From Trichaptum fuscoviolaceum (lineage: Eukaryota > Basidiomycota > Agaricomycetes > Hymenochaetales > Trichaptaceae): DNA of 64,000 bases. Below the pieces are notes generated by a model. It ran no database searches. It saw only the letters and a list, made by a program, of their open reading frames with translations, and was not told the DNA's origin. The translations under genes and the position numbers were made by a program. Below, piece by piece: positions 45,428 through 56,920 of the stretch. The DNA is taken from contig CAJSYZ010000010.1 of assembly GCA_910574455.1 (NCBI GenBank), forward strand, positions 2,632,770 to 2,696,769, given 5' to 3'. How positions within the stretch are numbered: the first letter of the stretch is position 1; each line of letters opens with the position of its first letter.

Positions 45428-46577
45428 CTAATTCTGATCTGATCCGTCTTCAGGTCCCGGAGACTCCTCTTCGTCATTCATCTCTATTCCCAGGTTGTGT
45501 AAATCTCCTCTTACCACACCATGCAAGATGTGGGGGACCAAAGGAGTCCTGATCGATTGTTCGAAGTCAATGATACGAAGTGGATAGGCCTTGTTAATGC
45601 GGCTCGAAATTAGGCTTGGCATTGCAGAAGAAGACTGGAGCGCGGTGCGCAGATGATGGCGTTTAACCTTGTAATGGTTGACCCCAAAGTCTGATAGCTC
45701 ATTGTAAAGAGCGATTACATTATCACTATGACAAAATTTAGCGTTTTGGGTCACTTCGAGGGTCTGATGGACAAACCTTATCTCCTGTGTTATGCTATCC
45801 TCCGCTGGAAGGTACGGGAGACCCAATCGTTCGAGTAGAAGAATGCTTATGCATCTTGAGTTCTCGAGACGCGTGAGTATCTCTCTATTCTCTCCACTTT
45901 CCACAAATGACCCGACCCCTTGTTTGTGGTAGGTCATCTCCATCTTCGGATCGCTGTCACGCTTCCTACTCCTCTGCCCCTGCCTACTGTCATTCACCCA
46001 CGGCTTAATCTCCTTGTCTTCCGGGACAGTTGCCACAAAGTATCCGAAGCAATATGGTACTATGAGGCCCTGCAAGCTCTGCATCTCGTCGTAGAACCAA
46101 GCCTCCCTTGCAATGGGCTTGTTACGTCCGCGCGGAGCAAACTTGCCTATGAGAGGAGGGATTGTGACCTGCTGACCATTTTTGGCCCGGACTGTAGTTG
46201 TTTGTGGTATCTCTAGCTTGTAGAGCAAGCCGTTTGACCCGTCTTTAACACTGCCTGAAAGTCTAACCTCCAGGTCAAGACACTCGGACGGAAGAGTATC
46301 GATCAAAGCACGTTCCACACGTATGCCATCCCAAACCTCGGTAATATCCTGGACAAAATCGATGGGAAGTACTTGTCGTTCAAAGCGGAGAGGAATCGCT
46401 CCTCTGTCATGTCCGATGAAGATATTGCTTATGCTCAGCGAGCGTATGTCCTTGATTGACTACAACATAAGATTAGTATGGAAGGTATCGCGGGGTAATG
46501 TATCTGTCAGAACGAACCAAATATCGAACACTTGGTTCCGAGTTATCATTTGTCATCTTCACCGTAGCACTATTCAT
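45428..46577 (-). CDS. Fungal protein-kinase-like protein (probable pseudokinase)
   Basis: Two exons: 46577-46518 (MNSATVKMTNDNSEPSVRYL) and 46459-45428, with a 58-base intron (GTTCGT...TTGTAG), 363 residues. I chose this model because the paralogue at 52349 has the same VRYL-S junction. Kinase-like blocks: GSVKDGSNGLLY (glycine loop), PLIGKF (beta-3 lysine), AREAWFYDEMQSLQGLIVPY (alpha-C to hinge side), ISILLLERLG (hinge) and RIIDFEQS (DFG-like). The catalytic loop reads NHYKVKRHHLR, where the paralogue has NHNDVNFNNIC, so the catalytic aspartate and the metal-binding asparagine are gone. It belongs to the kinase-like families expanded in mushroom fungi. Likely folded but catalytically dead. 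Confidence 0.75.
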
Positions 46578-46699
46578 TTGCTTTGGATAGATTGTATGCT
46601 GAGAAAAAAAACAGTAAGGGAAGATTGGACGGCTTCTTATACTACGGAGGGATTAACTTTTACGTAACGATGTAGTCACAAGGGACTTGCCAGTGAAGG

Positions 46700-47266
46700 C
46701 GGACTCGGAGATCTAAAACTTGAACCAGCTGCGACTCCGTGGCTTCCACGCATAATTGCACTTAAAAACAAAGATTAAATGAGAATGTAAGCGTGAAATG
46801 GGCAAGCTGCAATAAAGATGACTGATGTATGGGAAATGCATGTTCTTAGAACATTTCATATGACAGACGGAGGACCGTCAATTCCACATATATGTGGCAT
46901 AATTACTCTGCTAATTCGCTCTTGTACCTGCGTTCTTATCATAACATTTCGTGCCTATGAAAATGGACGTAGAGAAGAGATGGAAGACCAAATGCTTGGC
47001 CTGCATTATATCTTATGCTACTTGCCTTCAACACGGACTAGGACCATCACCGATAGCCCCCAGAGAAACACGATTCATCATTGCATTCTTGAGAAGAATA
47101 AATTTATAGACTTTTCGCCACCAAAAAAATAGCCTTGGAATATGTAATTATCATCGGAGTCTCAGTGCATAAAGCCATAAAGCTTCGCAACAATTTGTAT
47201 GTCCTGTCATCCCCAAATCCTCTTCAACTTAGCGAATCCATAGTATTAGATTACTTGCGAAGAGCC
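46700..47266. other. Intergenic region between kinase-like and nuclease-like genes
   Basis: Contains a 104-codon plus-strand frame (46818-47132) of no recognised family and an in-frame extension upstream of 47267 without protein-like character. It probably holds the divergent promoters of the two flanking genes, which point away from each other. Confidence 0.4.
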
Positions 47267-48863
47267 ATGGCCAACCCAGGACTTCAGAACATACCACCAG
47301 CTCCTAATGCTTTTTTCAATCACAACCTTCGCGCTCCGCGCATTACAAGAAGTCACAACAACTATATTCCCCCGCTGAATGTTCAGTTTCGTGTCGGCCC
47401 AAACGAGGAACTACTGGCCACTCTTCCGGTGCAAGCTCCCTTAGGTGCACTCACTCTAGGCAGGTGGTCAAAGACTCCAAGCGCGCCCCCCACCCTGCGC
47501 ATAAATGCAATGCATAAGCTGCCTTGTAGAACTGGGACTTCTAAAACAGGTGTCTCTGCTATGGTCGAAGCCCTTCCTGTAAAGGATCAATTGCACACAA
47601 TCCGGAAGTCCTCGGAACTCTGGAAGAACCTTGTCAACTATGCGATCGAGCGTCATCCTACAGCCACCCGTCCAAACACATTCTCTATGAATGCAAGTGT
47701 GGCGGAGGTTGAAAACCAAGTAAAGTCCGTGTATGCCATGCATGGCTGGTATCAGTGGCAACAACAGGTCACATCGCACCTGGTGAACTCGGAGGCAGAT
47801 ATACAAGACGTGCTATATACTGAGCTTATAATGTACGCTAACGAGTCTCTGAAGGTAAGTCTACACTTAATAACTGATACCGTGCTTCATACTAACTTAT
47901 CTCGATGACAGTGTCGCTATCCTAATAAAGTGCAAGGGACACAAGAAGGAGTAGACTGGCGCTCAAAAGGTGGACCTGACCTTGCGTTTATGCCAGCATG
48001 GAAGAGGGCAGTAGCAGCTTCTCACGTAAAGCGCAACTTGAAGGAGGAAGCTGCTGCACATAATGTGGATAGTATCACCGCCGATGAGGAGATTACTGGA
48101 GACAACTCTGACAGTGATAGTGATGGCGACGAAGCTAATGCCAACAATGAAGGGGCGCTTGGAAATGAAGAAGAGCCTGCCGGTAGTGAAAAGACCGGGA
48201 ACGAGAATCCGAGCGAAAGTCGTCCTGTAAGGGCCGTTCAAAGGAAAAGAACAAGCAAAGCAGGGTATGCGGACCTTGTTCTCTACTTCTCTCAAGTGCG
48301 ACTTGCGCAAACCGCTATAATGGAGATAAAGACATTCTGGGCATATCCCAAATGGATCTTTCAGAAAATTTTCAGTGATGCTGTTACAAATGACAAGACT
48401 GGGAATAGAAAATACGGGCGGAGAGATGATAGTATTCCAGGGGCAGGTGGTGGTTATTTCGATTGGCGCCTGAAATCAAACGAGGGAAAGTTAATAAAAC
48501 AGGCAAGTATCTGAATACAGCATATTACTTGAAGGTCCATCCTGACTAGTCACTTAGATTTGGGGAGAGCTTGTGTTCTTCGATGTTAAGTGGGGCATAT
48601 TGACAAACGGTCAACAGATGATGGCATTTGTCAGAACGGACACATTCGATGTAAACACACGCTCGTCTTCAAACCAACTCACATTCAGCGACATTCAAGA
48701 CATAAGCACGCAAAATGATATTCATTTCGGTTTTATGGGGCTTTGCTACGCTAGCCTAGACGAGAGGCCAGAGATGCAACCAGAAGGAGTAGGCGCTGTT
48801 GATATCATCTCCTTGCTCTGCCCAGTGGGGAGTAGGGTTAACCCACTCCCCCCATCGCAATGA
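47267..48863 (+). CDS. PD-(D/E)XK nuclease-like protein, three exons
   Basis: Exons 47267-47854, 47912-48502 and 48558-48863 (intron 1 GTAAGT...GACAG, 57 bases; intron 2 GCAAGT...CTTAG, 55 bases, a GC-AG intron), all in phase 0, 494 residues. The start ATG sits in GCCATGGCC. A low-complexity acidic middle (DNSDSDSDGDEANANNEG) separates an N-terminal helical part from a C-terminal domain. That domain has YADLVLYF (candidate Asp), IMEIKTFW (E-x-K) and QIWGELVFFDVKWGILTNGQ followed by QMMAFVRT, the strand order of restriction-endonuclease-like folds. Similar domains are known beside or fused to fungal kinase-like proteins. The neighbours at 46577 and 52349 are kinase-like. Family assignment is by motif only. 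Confidence 0.65.
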
Positions 48864-49232
48864 TCCTAGCAGTAGTGAAGAAATATTGAGAATATAGAAC
48901 ATGAAAGATAAGTAGCTGTACCCTACTAGTTGTAAGCAGAATATTGCAATGATAACAGTGTCAATGGAATAAGACGGATTAGATACATCAACTTTATGTT
49001 GCGTCTGCTCACGATTGAAATTAATCCTCAAGTAATCTATACCAAGGGAAGATAGGTATTTATAGAGAAGCAACAAATAGAAGGAGCGCGACAGTCGGGT
49101 GTGTGAGGCACATAAACTGATGAACAATTGAGCCGATTAGCGGAGAGTCATGATGAATTAGATAAAGAGTGTCACTCATCAATCTGAATTGACCATATTG
49201 CCGACCTAGTACCTACTCGGCGATACTCATTT

Positions 49233-50989
49233 TCAGTCGAAGTGCAAGATGACGACTGCTTCTGAATCGGCCGAGGCATAGTACACCGCACCGCTGTAAA
49301 ACTCAATGTACAGGCTGCGCGTCGCCGGTGGACAAGCAAGTGTCAGGTTGTCGATGGGAGAGAAGAGGACTTTACCCTGCGCGAACGTAGCGGGCATACG
49401 CTCAGGACCTGTCTGGTGATATCAAATCGTGACCGTTGACGGGCCCCCGACTCCATCACTGTGGAATGCGAAGACAGCCGTGGCGCAGCTCGAGGGTGGG
49501 TAGAGGATACTGTACGTGCTGAGATCCTGCATTGAAGAAGCCGTGATCGCTATCTCGGTGTGCCCACAAAAGATAATTTGTGGTAGCGGTGCACCATGTA
49601 TACTGTCGACAGTATTGGCTCCGAGTCCAACGTCTCCGGGACCTACTCGGAGGAGGAACGAGAAGACAACAGGGAAGTCACGCACGTCGCTCTCGCTATA
49701 CACATCTGCAAGGACAGTGATGGAAACGAGGTCGCGCTCAGACTCATCCCGCCAGTGAAGCGCGCACATCGAAAGCATGGCCCTACTTATTAGCCAGAGC
49801 GCTGGCGGGACTATTGGGCTTTCTATAGTCGGGAGGTCGGTCAAGCGGATACGTATATGACGAGATGTCGTGTCCGGGCCGTCCTCCCTAAGAATACGGG
49901 TGATATGCGAGAGCGGGATTACAGTTAAGAACTTGTTGCCCATTCGGTCTTGGACACCGACCAGATAGTCGTCGAGGACTTTTAAGTCGTCTAATATAAC
50001 CTACATAAGATTTGAGCATAACGAGCTCTTTAAGTCAAGAAGATAGGTAACATCTTACATTGTCTATGGACAACAAATGTCCTTCTACCCAGCTCTGTAC
50101 AACTAGTCGTCCTTCAAAATAGACGGCGGCAATGTCTCCATGTATCTTTACGAATATGGGTTTTCCGTGATGCTTTCCTAGTTCCGTAGGCATCTGCCTA
50201 TGCACTAAGGTCAGCGAGTTCTTGGAGGACGAGAAGCTGAATATCTCCAATATTCTATTCGGAATGTGAATTATCATCGGAGATTTCATCGGTTATAATT
50301 AAACAGTGCTCACCGTTCTTCAACTTCACTATCTGCATACTCGCTGATGACAAGGAGGAAGATATTGTCATTGTGACCAACATCATAATCGAAACACAGC
50401 ACGCGTATTTGCTGGTTCTGGGACGAGCTCTCAGGAAGAGGCGGATATATCTGAATGCATGCTCCCGTCGAGACGTTCCAGCACTGCAGATATCCCCTGG
50501 GCCACTTAATGAGCAAATGCTGTCTATCGGGGAGCAGGAGGAGCTTGCTGCCCCATTCAGACAGCTTACCCATCACTTCCACGTTCACAGTCAAGGGGAG
50601 CACCTCGTCGCGAGTGATGTGTGGTGGTGTGTGATGTACACAGTTGTTGTAGCGCCGGGTGGCTCGCACGACAAGCTCGCGTAGCTGCGGACCGGATAAT
50701 GTGTGGATTGACGTTTTTGGGTGCACGGCGGGTGCATGTGCTTGGTCGAGCGAGTGCAGGTGTCGGATCCAGATTGGCCGACCAGACGCAAGCCGGTAAA
50801 GGAATTTACATGCCTGGAAAAGAGTGTATGAGATTCCGGGTAAGCGGTCTGGTAGTGAAATCACACCGGGCTGAAGATGGGAGATCTTACCTGTTCGAGC
50901 GACAGCAGATCTCGCAAGTTGCAGAAGACCATAATGAGTATCCAGACATTCTCCGGTATATCAAAAACATTGAAAAGAGCGGAACAGAC
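49233..50989 (-). pseudogene. F-box protein gene with one internal stop
   Basis: Exons on the minus strand: about 50989-50891 (DIPENVWILIMVFCNLRDLL, an F-box), 50813-50314 (ACKFLYRLASGRPIWIRHLH; LSEWGSKLLLLPDRQHLLIK), about 50254-50060 (ILEIFSFSSSKNSLTLVHRQ) and about 50003-49233. Splice sites are canonical (GTAAGA, GTGAGC, GTAAG). A TGA at 49422-49424 interrupts VTI*YHQTGPERM. The frame then stays open for 62 codons (LFSPIDNLTLACPPATRSLY; FYSGAVYYAS) to a natural TGA at 49233. One C-to-T change in a CGA Arg codon would explain the stop. The first exon with the ATG is not identified. It could still make a protein lacking the last beta strands. Confidence 0.7.
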
Positions 50990-51280
50990 TGAAAGACCGT
51001 CCGTGATTTGAGGAGATCAGTGCATCCTTCGAGAGCGCACTGAAGGGTAGATAGATGGTGGTTAAGAAGAGAGTTGTTTTCATGATTTTTGCTGCGTGTC
51101 GTAGTCGCATAACGATGTTCTCAGCCGAAGACACCTAGTGAGTAGTAAGAAAGCTTTCTAGATCCTTCACCTCTTATCGCTCTGAGCCTCTCGATGGTGG
51201 TGAAAGCGAAGTCAGAGCAACCGGCACGGGATATACTAGAACGTTCCGGATGAGCATCAAGTGACCCTAGATAATATACA
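50900..51280. repeat. Segmental duplicate, left copy
   Basis: Roughly 350 bases resemble 53570-53930 in the same orientation. Shared stretches include GCAGAAGACCATAATGAGTAT, GAGAGCGCACTGAAGGGTA and GTAAGAAAGCTTT. It covers the 5' part of the F-box gene at 49233-50989 and its upstream region. In the right copy the F-box start is truncated. Confidence 0.75.
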
Positions 51281-51459
51281 TTTTCCCTATTTTGTTCGAG
51301 TAAGTCAACCTAATTAAGCCTTATATGGTCAGTTAGTCGGCGCGGAGAAATTACTTCCGAAACGTGCCGTCGAAGCGACAAAACACTTACGAGAAGCAAA
51401 CGGATGAAAGAGGCCCGTGGTAAAGGATGAATAATGTTCGATTATGTCTTGAAGACTAG

Positions 51460-51840
51460 ATATGAAACGTACACCCTTGAGCGTACGATGGACAAGCTGT
51501 AAGGGAGCCACCTACTTGGCTACGTTCCAGCGCAGTACCAAGCGAAACAGCCAGAAAGCGTGCATCAACGATAGAATGTTTCTTAGCGAAGTGTGCGCAT
51601 TTCGTGCCCGTACTCTTAATTTAAGGATGAAAGGAAGACAATGCAGACGAACCTGGCCTATTCCATCATAAATTTGAAGAACACCAGCTTCTTCATCCCC
51701 TTTGTGTCTTCCCAACAAAATCTAACTGAATCCGTCTTTCAGAAGAAGTGCTGGCAGAGCTGTAGTGGCTTATTGCGTGCCCTCATTGAATAGGTGAAGT
51801 TATGGTCCCTTGATAGCATGGGCGTCTTCCTGAAATGAGC
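51460..51840 (-). pseudogene. SAM-dependent methyltransferase C-terminal fragment
   Basis: Minus strand gives LHLFNEGTQ, LLLKDGF, LLGRHKGDEEAGVL and DARFLAVSLGTALERS. These match LFHLFNEDTQYAIAIRLALL, VIFGRHQGKEEAGVL and VVVDARFLADPLGTALERRW of the gene at 53991-55098. Frameshifts and stops are present. Together with the repeat at 50900-51280 it forms a duplicated block. Confidence 0.75.
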
Positions 51841-52348
51841 TGCTCGGATGCATACGTTGGTGACCTTGAAGCATCTTAAGAGGTGTTCTTCTCCAACCCA
51901 CCATCCCACATCCCACATTCTGGACATTTTGAAGGCCTTTAGTCGAGTTCGAGGCTTAGAATGTAAATGGAGGATCTTTGACAGTCAGCCAAAGCAGAGC
52001 ATGGAGAGTTAGCAGTTTGAAAGAGGAATCAGGAGCTTCGGCTCAGTGGTCATGGCGGTGTCACGCCGTGCGAACGAGAGACACGTGTCACTGGTTCATC
52101 TCACGCTGCCGCGTTGCCTCTTTCTTCCACTAACTTGCATCGTGCTGAGAGGCTTCGATATTTTCATGAATTGAATTAGTCGCCTACAGATCTTCTCGAA
52201 TTACTCACTTCTGATTAAGTCATACTAGTCGTTACAGAGACTCTTCACTGGCAACTGGCTTGCAACTATTCAACCGATTCTCAGTGCCCCCCAACTCTCA
52301 CTCCACAAACTTTTGCAAGATACTTTACTACTCGAAACACTCTTCTTT

Positions 52349-53501
52349 ATGTCGATAATGGATCATATACCAGAAGAAATAGCTCAAGCAGGTGTTCGGT
52401 ACTTAGTGAGCCTCATTAAAACTAGACACAATTCGTCAACTAATATAATCCATATAGTCTATGATTGACGTCCGTTCAATCACTATTAGAAATATTTACG
52501 AAGGCAGAACAAACACGTCTAAGACCCTCCGATTCGAGCGATTAGACCTTCCCCTGGACTTTGTGCTTGACAACTCTACTTTAAATCAGAGACCTCGCTT
52601 AGTTCGGCCTCTCGTTGACCTACCTCCATCCTTGAATTTGGACCTTGAGCTCTCGCGTTCTAGTGAGCTTGGATCAGGGTACTCCGGCCTTGTCTATGCA
52701 ATGAAGACCCCTAATAATGTACAGGGACCTGATGGACGCCCTGTGCGCATCCCGCCCCTCGCTTGCAAGTTCTCTATTGAACGCCGCAATAAACTTATTG
52801 CTCGCGAGGCTTGGATGTATGACGAGATGCAGACCATTCAGGGTGTTGTTGTTCCGCGATGCTATGGTCTCTTTGTGGCAGACATTCCAAGTGATATGGA
52901 GATAGTTCCACGGGCATGGGATGATACAGAAGATAGAGAAGAAGTCTACGATGATGACCCACTGCTGGAGGAATCGTACCGCTGGAGAGGGATAGGAACC
53001 TTCGTGGAGAATCCTACGAACAGGGAGATTCTCACACGACTCGAAAATAAGAGAAGCGTGACGTTATTGTTACTCGAGCGGCTGGGTCCTGTATATCTGG
53101 AGAAGCACCAAAACGAATATGGGATCATCCCTCAAGAGATAAGGTGCTTGTATCTACTGCTGAATATGATTATATTGCTCATTCCCCCTATTCATAGCGA
53201 CGAAGTGTACGCTGCGTACGACGAGCTGGCACACTTTGGTATCAACCATAATGACGTCAATTTCAATAACATCTGCGCCGTGCTCACATCTCCCTCTGCA
53301 ATTCCTGGAGAGAAATCAAAGCGGACGGATAGGACGTTCGCCTGTCGCATCATTGACTTTGAACAATCTATTAGGGGCCCGATCAAACCCGATTTACTCA
53401 ATCATTTAGCGGAAGATGAGCTGATCCGGGATGGAGTTTTTAAAGTCGGGTTTTTTGAAAAGGAGCGAGAAATAGCACGCAAGAATGGCATTAATTTGTA
53501 G
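52349..53501 (+). CDS. Fungal protein-kinase-like protein, intact
   Basis: Exon 1 52349-52405 (MSIMDHIPEEIAQAGVRYL), intron 52406-52457 (GTGAGC...ATATAG), exon 2 52458-53501; 366 residues. Exon 1 is inferred from the paralogue at 45428-46577 and a good donor. Blocks: LGSGYSGLVYAM (glycine loop), PLACKF (beta-3 Lys), IAREAWMYDEMQTIQGVVVP (alpha-C), VTLLLLERLG (hinge), FGINHNDVNFNNICAV (catalytic loop with HND and Asn) and RIIDFEQS (DFG-like). All core residues are present, so it may be active, unlike its paralogue. Substrate unknown. It lies between two duplicated blocks and points toward the methyltransferase gene. Confidence 0.8.
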
Positions 53502-53569
53502 ATAATAAAGGATAAATTCTTGACTGCTTGGGATGCTTATGTTCTCACAGACAGTAAACATGCATATAC

Positions 53570-53930
53570 ATGATAAGACAGCGAAAGCAAATCTCGCGGA
53601 TTGCAGAAGACCATAATGAGTATCTAAAGATTCTAAACATTGTCCGGCACATCAAGAGCATCGAATAGAACAGAAGAGACTGAAAGGACGCCCGTGTTTT
53701 GAAAAGACTGCATTCTACGAGAGCGCACTGAAGGGTATTAGCCAGTGAGCATAACGTGGTCAGGAAGAGAGCTGTTTTCACGATCATTGCTGCGTATCGA
53801 GCTCACATACATAACGAAGTTCTCAGCGGGAGACGATTATTGAGTCGTAAGAAAGCTTTTTAGACCTTCAATCGCTATCACTATGAGCCTCCAGTAGTCG
53901 TAAAGCTGAAACAGACGTATGAAAGAGATC
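53570..53930. repeat. Segmental duplicate, right copy
   Basis: Matches 50900-51280 in the same orientation and includes a decayed F-box start on the minus strand (about 53685-53570). It lies just downstream of the kinase-like gene and next to the end of the methyltransferase gene, just as the left copy lies next to a methyltransferase fragment. Confidence 0.75.
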
Positions 53931-53990
53931 CGATGAATCATATTTAATTATGTCCAGCGAACGAGACATGCCATGAGGCGTGCAGCCAGA

Positions 53991-55098
53991 TCATACGATG
54001 GATACACTCCAGAAGAGCCACCTGCGTTCCAGCGCCGTGCCGAGCGGATCAGCCAGAAATCGAGCGTCGACGACGACATGGTCCTTAGCAAAGTCCTCGC
54101 CCTTGAGCTCTGTGAATACTTTCTTCCACATAAGTGCCCATGTCTCTGCACTGTGTCCCTATCGTTCTCTGTGCAGAAGTCAGTTCAAGTAACTTTTGAA
54201 ATGTTTGACAGACGTACCTGCCCATTCCATCATCGAGCACACCAGCTTCCTCCTTTCCTTGGTGTCTCCCGAATATGACCCCACCAGCACCGTCTCTCAG
54301 AAGAAGCGCCAGCCGAATTGCGATAGCGTACTGCGTGTCCTCGTTGAAAAGGTGAAACAAAGCACCCGCGTAGATGTGGCTAAGCCGGCCTTTCAAATCC
54401 TCCAGAGTCGTTACATCCTTGAATGGAATTGATGAAGGCAAAGCTGCTGGTTGTAAGGGGAGCTCGAAGATGTCGCCCGTCAAGAAGGTGATCGGGCTAG
54501 TCGCTTTGTCCCCAAAGAGCTTTAACCCGGCGTCGATGAAGGTCTGTCAGAGGTCGCACCCGGCCACGTTGTTGCCAGGGTAACCGTCGAGCACAAGCTT
54601 CCGCACATCTGTCCCCGCTACACAAGAAGGTCAGTATGGTCACCTACTGCAAGAATAGTGACGAAGGAGCGTACTGCAGCATCCGAGGTCAAGGAAATAG
54701 GTGGTTCCTTTCCTGCCGGTGTCGAGGACTGTCGGATAGATCGGGTTGGACGACATGATCAGGTTCGTGAATTGGAACGCTCGGATGCATGGGTATGGGT
54801 AGTGCTCGCTGCAAGTCGGCTTTCAAAACCTGTATTGCACTGAAGAAAGCGTGGTTGACTCACTACGTTCTGACGACAACCATCCATCCACTCAGGAGTC
54901 AGCAAACAGCTCCTCCGAGAACAACGCTACCACTCACTCAATCTGAGCCTCAACTACCTTTTCCCTTATCTCTTCTTCGCTTTCTGACACAGTCCTCTTC
55001 AGAAACTGCAGCTCCGCCGCAGATGGCTTGAAAAGCGCAGAGTTGAGAGGGTCTGCAGGCCTTGGTGAAACGGGGAGCTCTCGCGTGATGCTGCCCAT
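53991..55098 (-). pseudogene. SAM-dependent methyltransferase gene with one internal stop
   Basis: ATG 55098 (MGSITRELPVSPRPADPLNS), donor GTGAGT at 54937. Next exon EHYPYPCIRAFQFTNLIMSS ... TTYFLDLGCC (motif I), intron GTACGC...TGTGTAG, then GTDVRKLVLDGYPGNNVAGC, DL, TGA (54547-54549), QTFIDAGLKLFGDKATSPIT, LKGRLSHIYAGALFHLFNED, LLLRDGAGGVIFGRHQGKEE. After a last intron (GTACGT...GCACAG) it reads KDHVVVDARFLADPLGTALE and RRWLFWSVSIV, stop 53991. This is the class I methyltransferase family common in basidiomycete secondary-metabolism and accessory regions; substrate unknown. Apart from the TGA the frame is complete. A related fragment at 36240 has Arg (CGC) at the stop position. Confidence 0.75.
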
Positions 55099-55838
55099 CG
55101 TCGAGTATAGTGCGATACGTTGTATACAGGAAAAGAGTGGATGTGAAGCAGGAGATAAGGACCGCAAGGTACGAGAGCCTGTCGCCAAAAATATCGAATG
55201 GTCTGTTGAACTAGATAACGGGCCGAGCTTCGCCGGCAGATCCCTTACTCCACCATGATGAGAAAGTGTGAAAGAAAGAGAATTTTTAAAAAACTGAAAC
55301 AAGCTTAAGAGTAGTGAAAGGTGTTTTACAGCCCAAGCAAGAGAGCGCCTACTGCTGGTAAGGATTGGATGAGGTGAAGGCACAATACCGTAGTATTCGT
55401 TGCTGACTAATATTCCCACGAAGGACAGTGGCAGGTATCCCACGGCAATTTAGGGGATACAGTGCCCTTTACTCCCAGTGGGAGTAAGGGAATGAAGCTG
55501 ATGTGGAATGGCGACATTTGTTAAGGCCGGCCGTCCGATACTGCAAACAAATCTAAGTTGCAAAGATGTACCATTTATAGGATCGATGCTGTTATTGATG
55601 CTGTTGAACTCGACCTCAACATGATAAAGGGTTTGCAAATTCTGCAAAATGAAAGATTCGCAATAGCTTGAAAAGTCCGGCCTTCAAGTTCAGGCGGCGC
55701 TTAAAATCTAAATATACATTACTATGTAGTACTAGGTGCTCACGGTCACGATGCTCAGGCTGGTGTGATGTGTTCTGCTGCCAATGAAGCGATGTCATCT
55801 ATTCTTTATTCCATCTATCTCAACAAAGGATCTAAGTC

Positions 55839-56495
55839 TCAATGGGCCTTACCAAAACTTGGTCCGACACTATTTGACACATTTGAGTTAACAGCACTGT
55901 CTTCGTCCTTGCATTGTATCGTGTCGCTGTCCTTATCTCTAAGACGGCTTGCGATTATTGGAGTGCTGGTGTCTTGTACTCTGGAACTAACCCGATGGTG
56001 CTGAGCTGACACTACAATATCATTTATATATCCTTCAAATTCTTCACGAATTTTGGCATCGTTCAGAAGCTGTCTAAGATCTTGTGGTACACTGTCGCTC
56101 CCCATCAAGTAGTGAATTTCACCGCTTCTGTGTACTTGAAAAAGGAGAAATTGTCGTTCATAAGCAAAAATGCCGTGTGTAAATCCATCAAGGCTTCCTG
56201 TCGCCGCTTTCCTGAGCAGTGCATATACATTGCTTTCCGACACTTTCCACTGAGGCTGTTCGTTGAGTTTAACCATTAATAGACACCGCGATGTTTTCGT
56301 GGCCTCAGGTAGCTGTGCTTCCGATAGATTGAGGATATGATTGAGGCTGATGATGCCCGCACTTGCCATGTACTCTCTGCTAACTCCACTATTCTCCATC
56401 TCGAGGCGTACCAGCCAATCCAGTATTACCAAGTCCAGTCCCCGCCACGAAGCGTAGCGTAGTAGAGGGATGTGTGGCCGCAAAAAAATTATCAA
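55839..56495 (-). CDS. Hypothetical protein, 218 codons, nuclease-fold-like pattern
   Basis: Minus-strand frame containing SRCLLMVKLNEQPQWKVSES, NVYALLRKAATGSLDGFTHG, IFAYERQFLLFQVHRSGEIH. The succession strand, helix, strand (LLMVKL / NVYALLRKAA / HGIFAYERQFLLFQV) recalls the E-x-K strand and following helix of PD-(D/E)XK domains, without the acidic E-x-K. A diverged relative lies at 61012-61737. The start is uncertain; ATG 56495 begins a hydrophobic stretch (IIFLRPHIPLL) that may be intron or promoter. Function unknown. Confidence 0.4.
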   Translation of the reverse strand: MIIFLRPHIPLLRYASWRGLDLVILDWLVRLEMENSGVSREYMASAGIISLNHILNLSEAQLPEATKTSRCLLMVKLNEQPQWKVSESNVYALLRKAATGSLDGFTHGIFAYERQFLLFQVHRSGEIHYLMGSDSVPQDLRQLLNDAKIREEFEGYINDIVVSAQHHRVSSRVQDTSTPIIASRLRDKDSDTIQCKDEDSAVNSNVSNSVGPSFGKAH

Positions 56496-56920
56496 ATTGT
56501 CAGCAAGTAAGCATTACAAATCACAAATCATCCAATCCCATGCCTCCGATCTTCGGAGAAAATCACTTCCGAAACCGTTTCTGCCTCATCGTCTTACATT
56601 TCTCATGCATACCTCTTTCGCTTCCCTTTTTATAGCCTTTCATATGGCTTTTACACTGTTTATTTACTTTTCTTTTCAGTCTTAACTTCATTAGCCCCTA
56701 TCCCCTTCATTATTTGCTACATTGTTTTAGTTTATTACGACATATACCTCTTCAGTTTCTTTTTTTTCATGCATCCGAGCAAAGGTGGTCGTCGTCTTGT
56801 CACTTGTCTTAGGCTTCACATGCCACAATTAACCGCTGTCAACCTGCTCTCATTCCTTTGACGGATAGCGATGGCGGGTCGGCTTGTGGCTGGCGCATCC
56901 TTCACAACATAGCTCAACAG
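56496..56920. other. Intergenic, no gene recognised
   Basis: T-rich sequence with short frames only, between the hypothetical minus-strand gene and the CLF1 pseudogene. Confidence 0.4.

Noticed and set aside
46818..47132. 104-codon plus-strand ORF before the nuclease-like gene
   Set aside because: No domain, poor codon character, and it lies in the presumed divergent promoter region.
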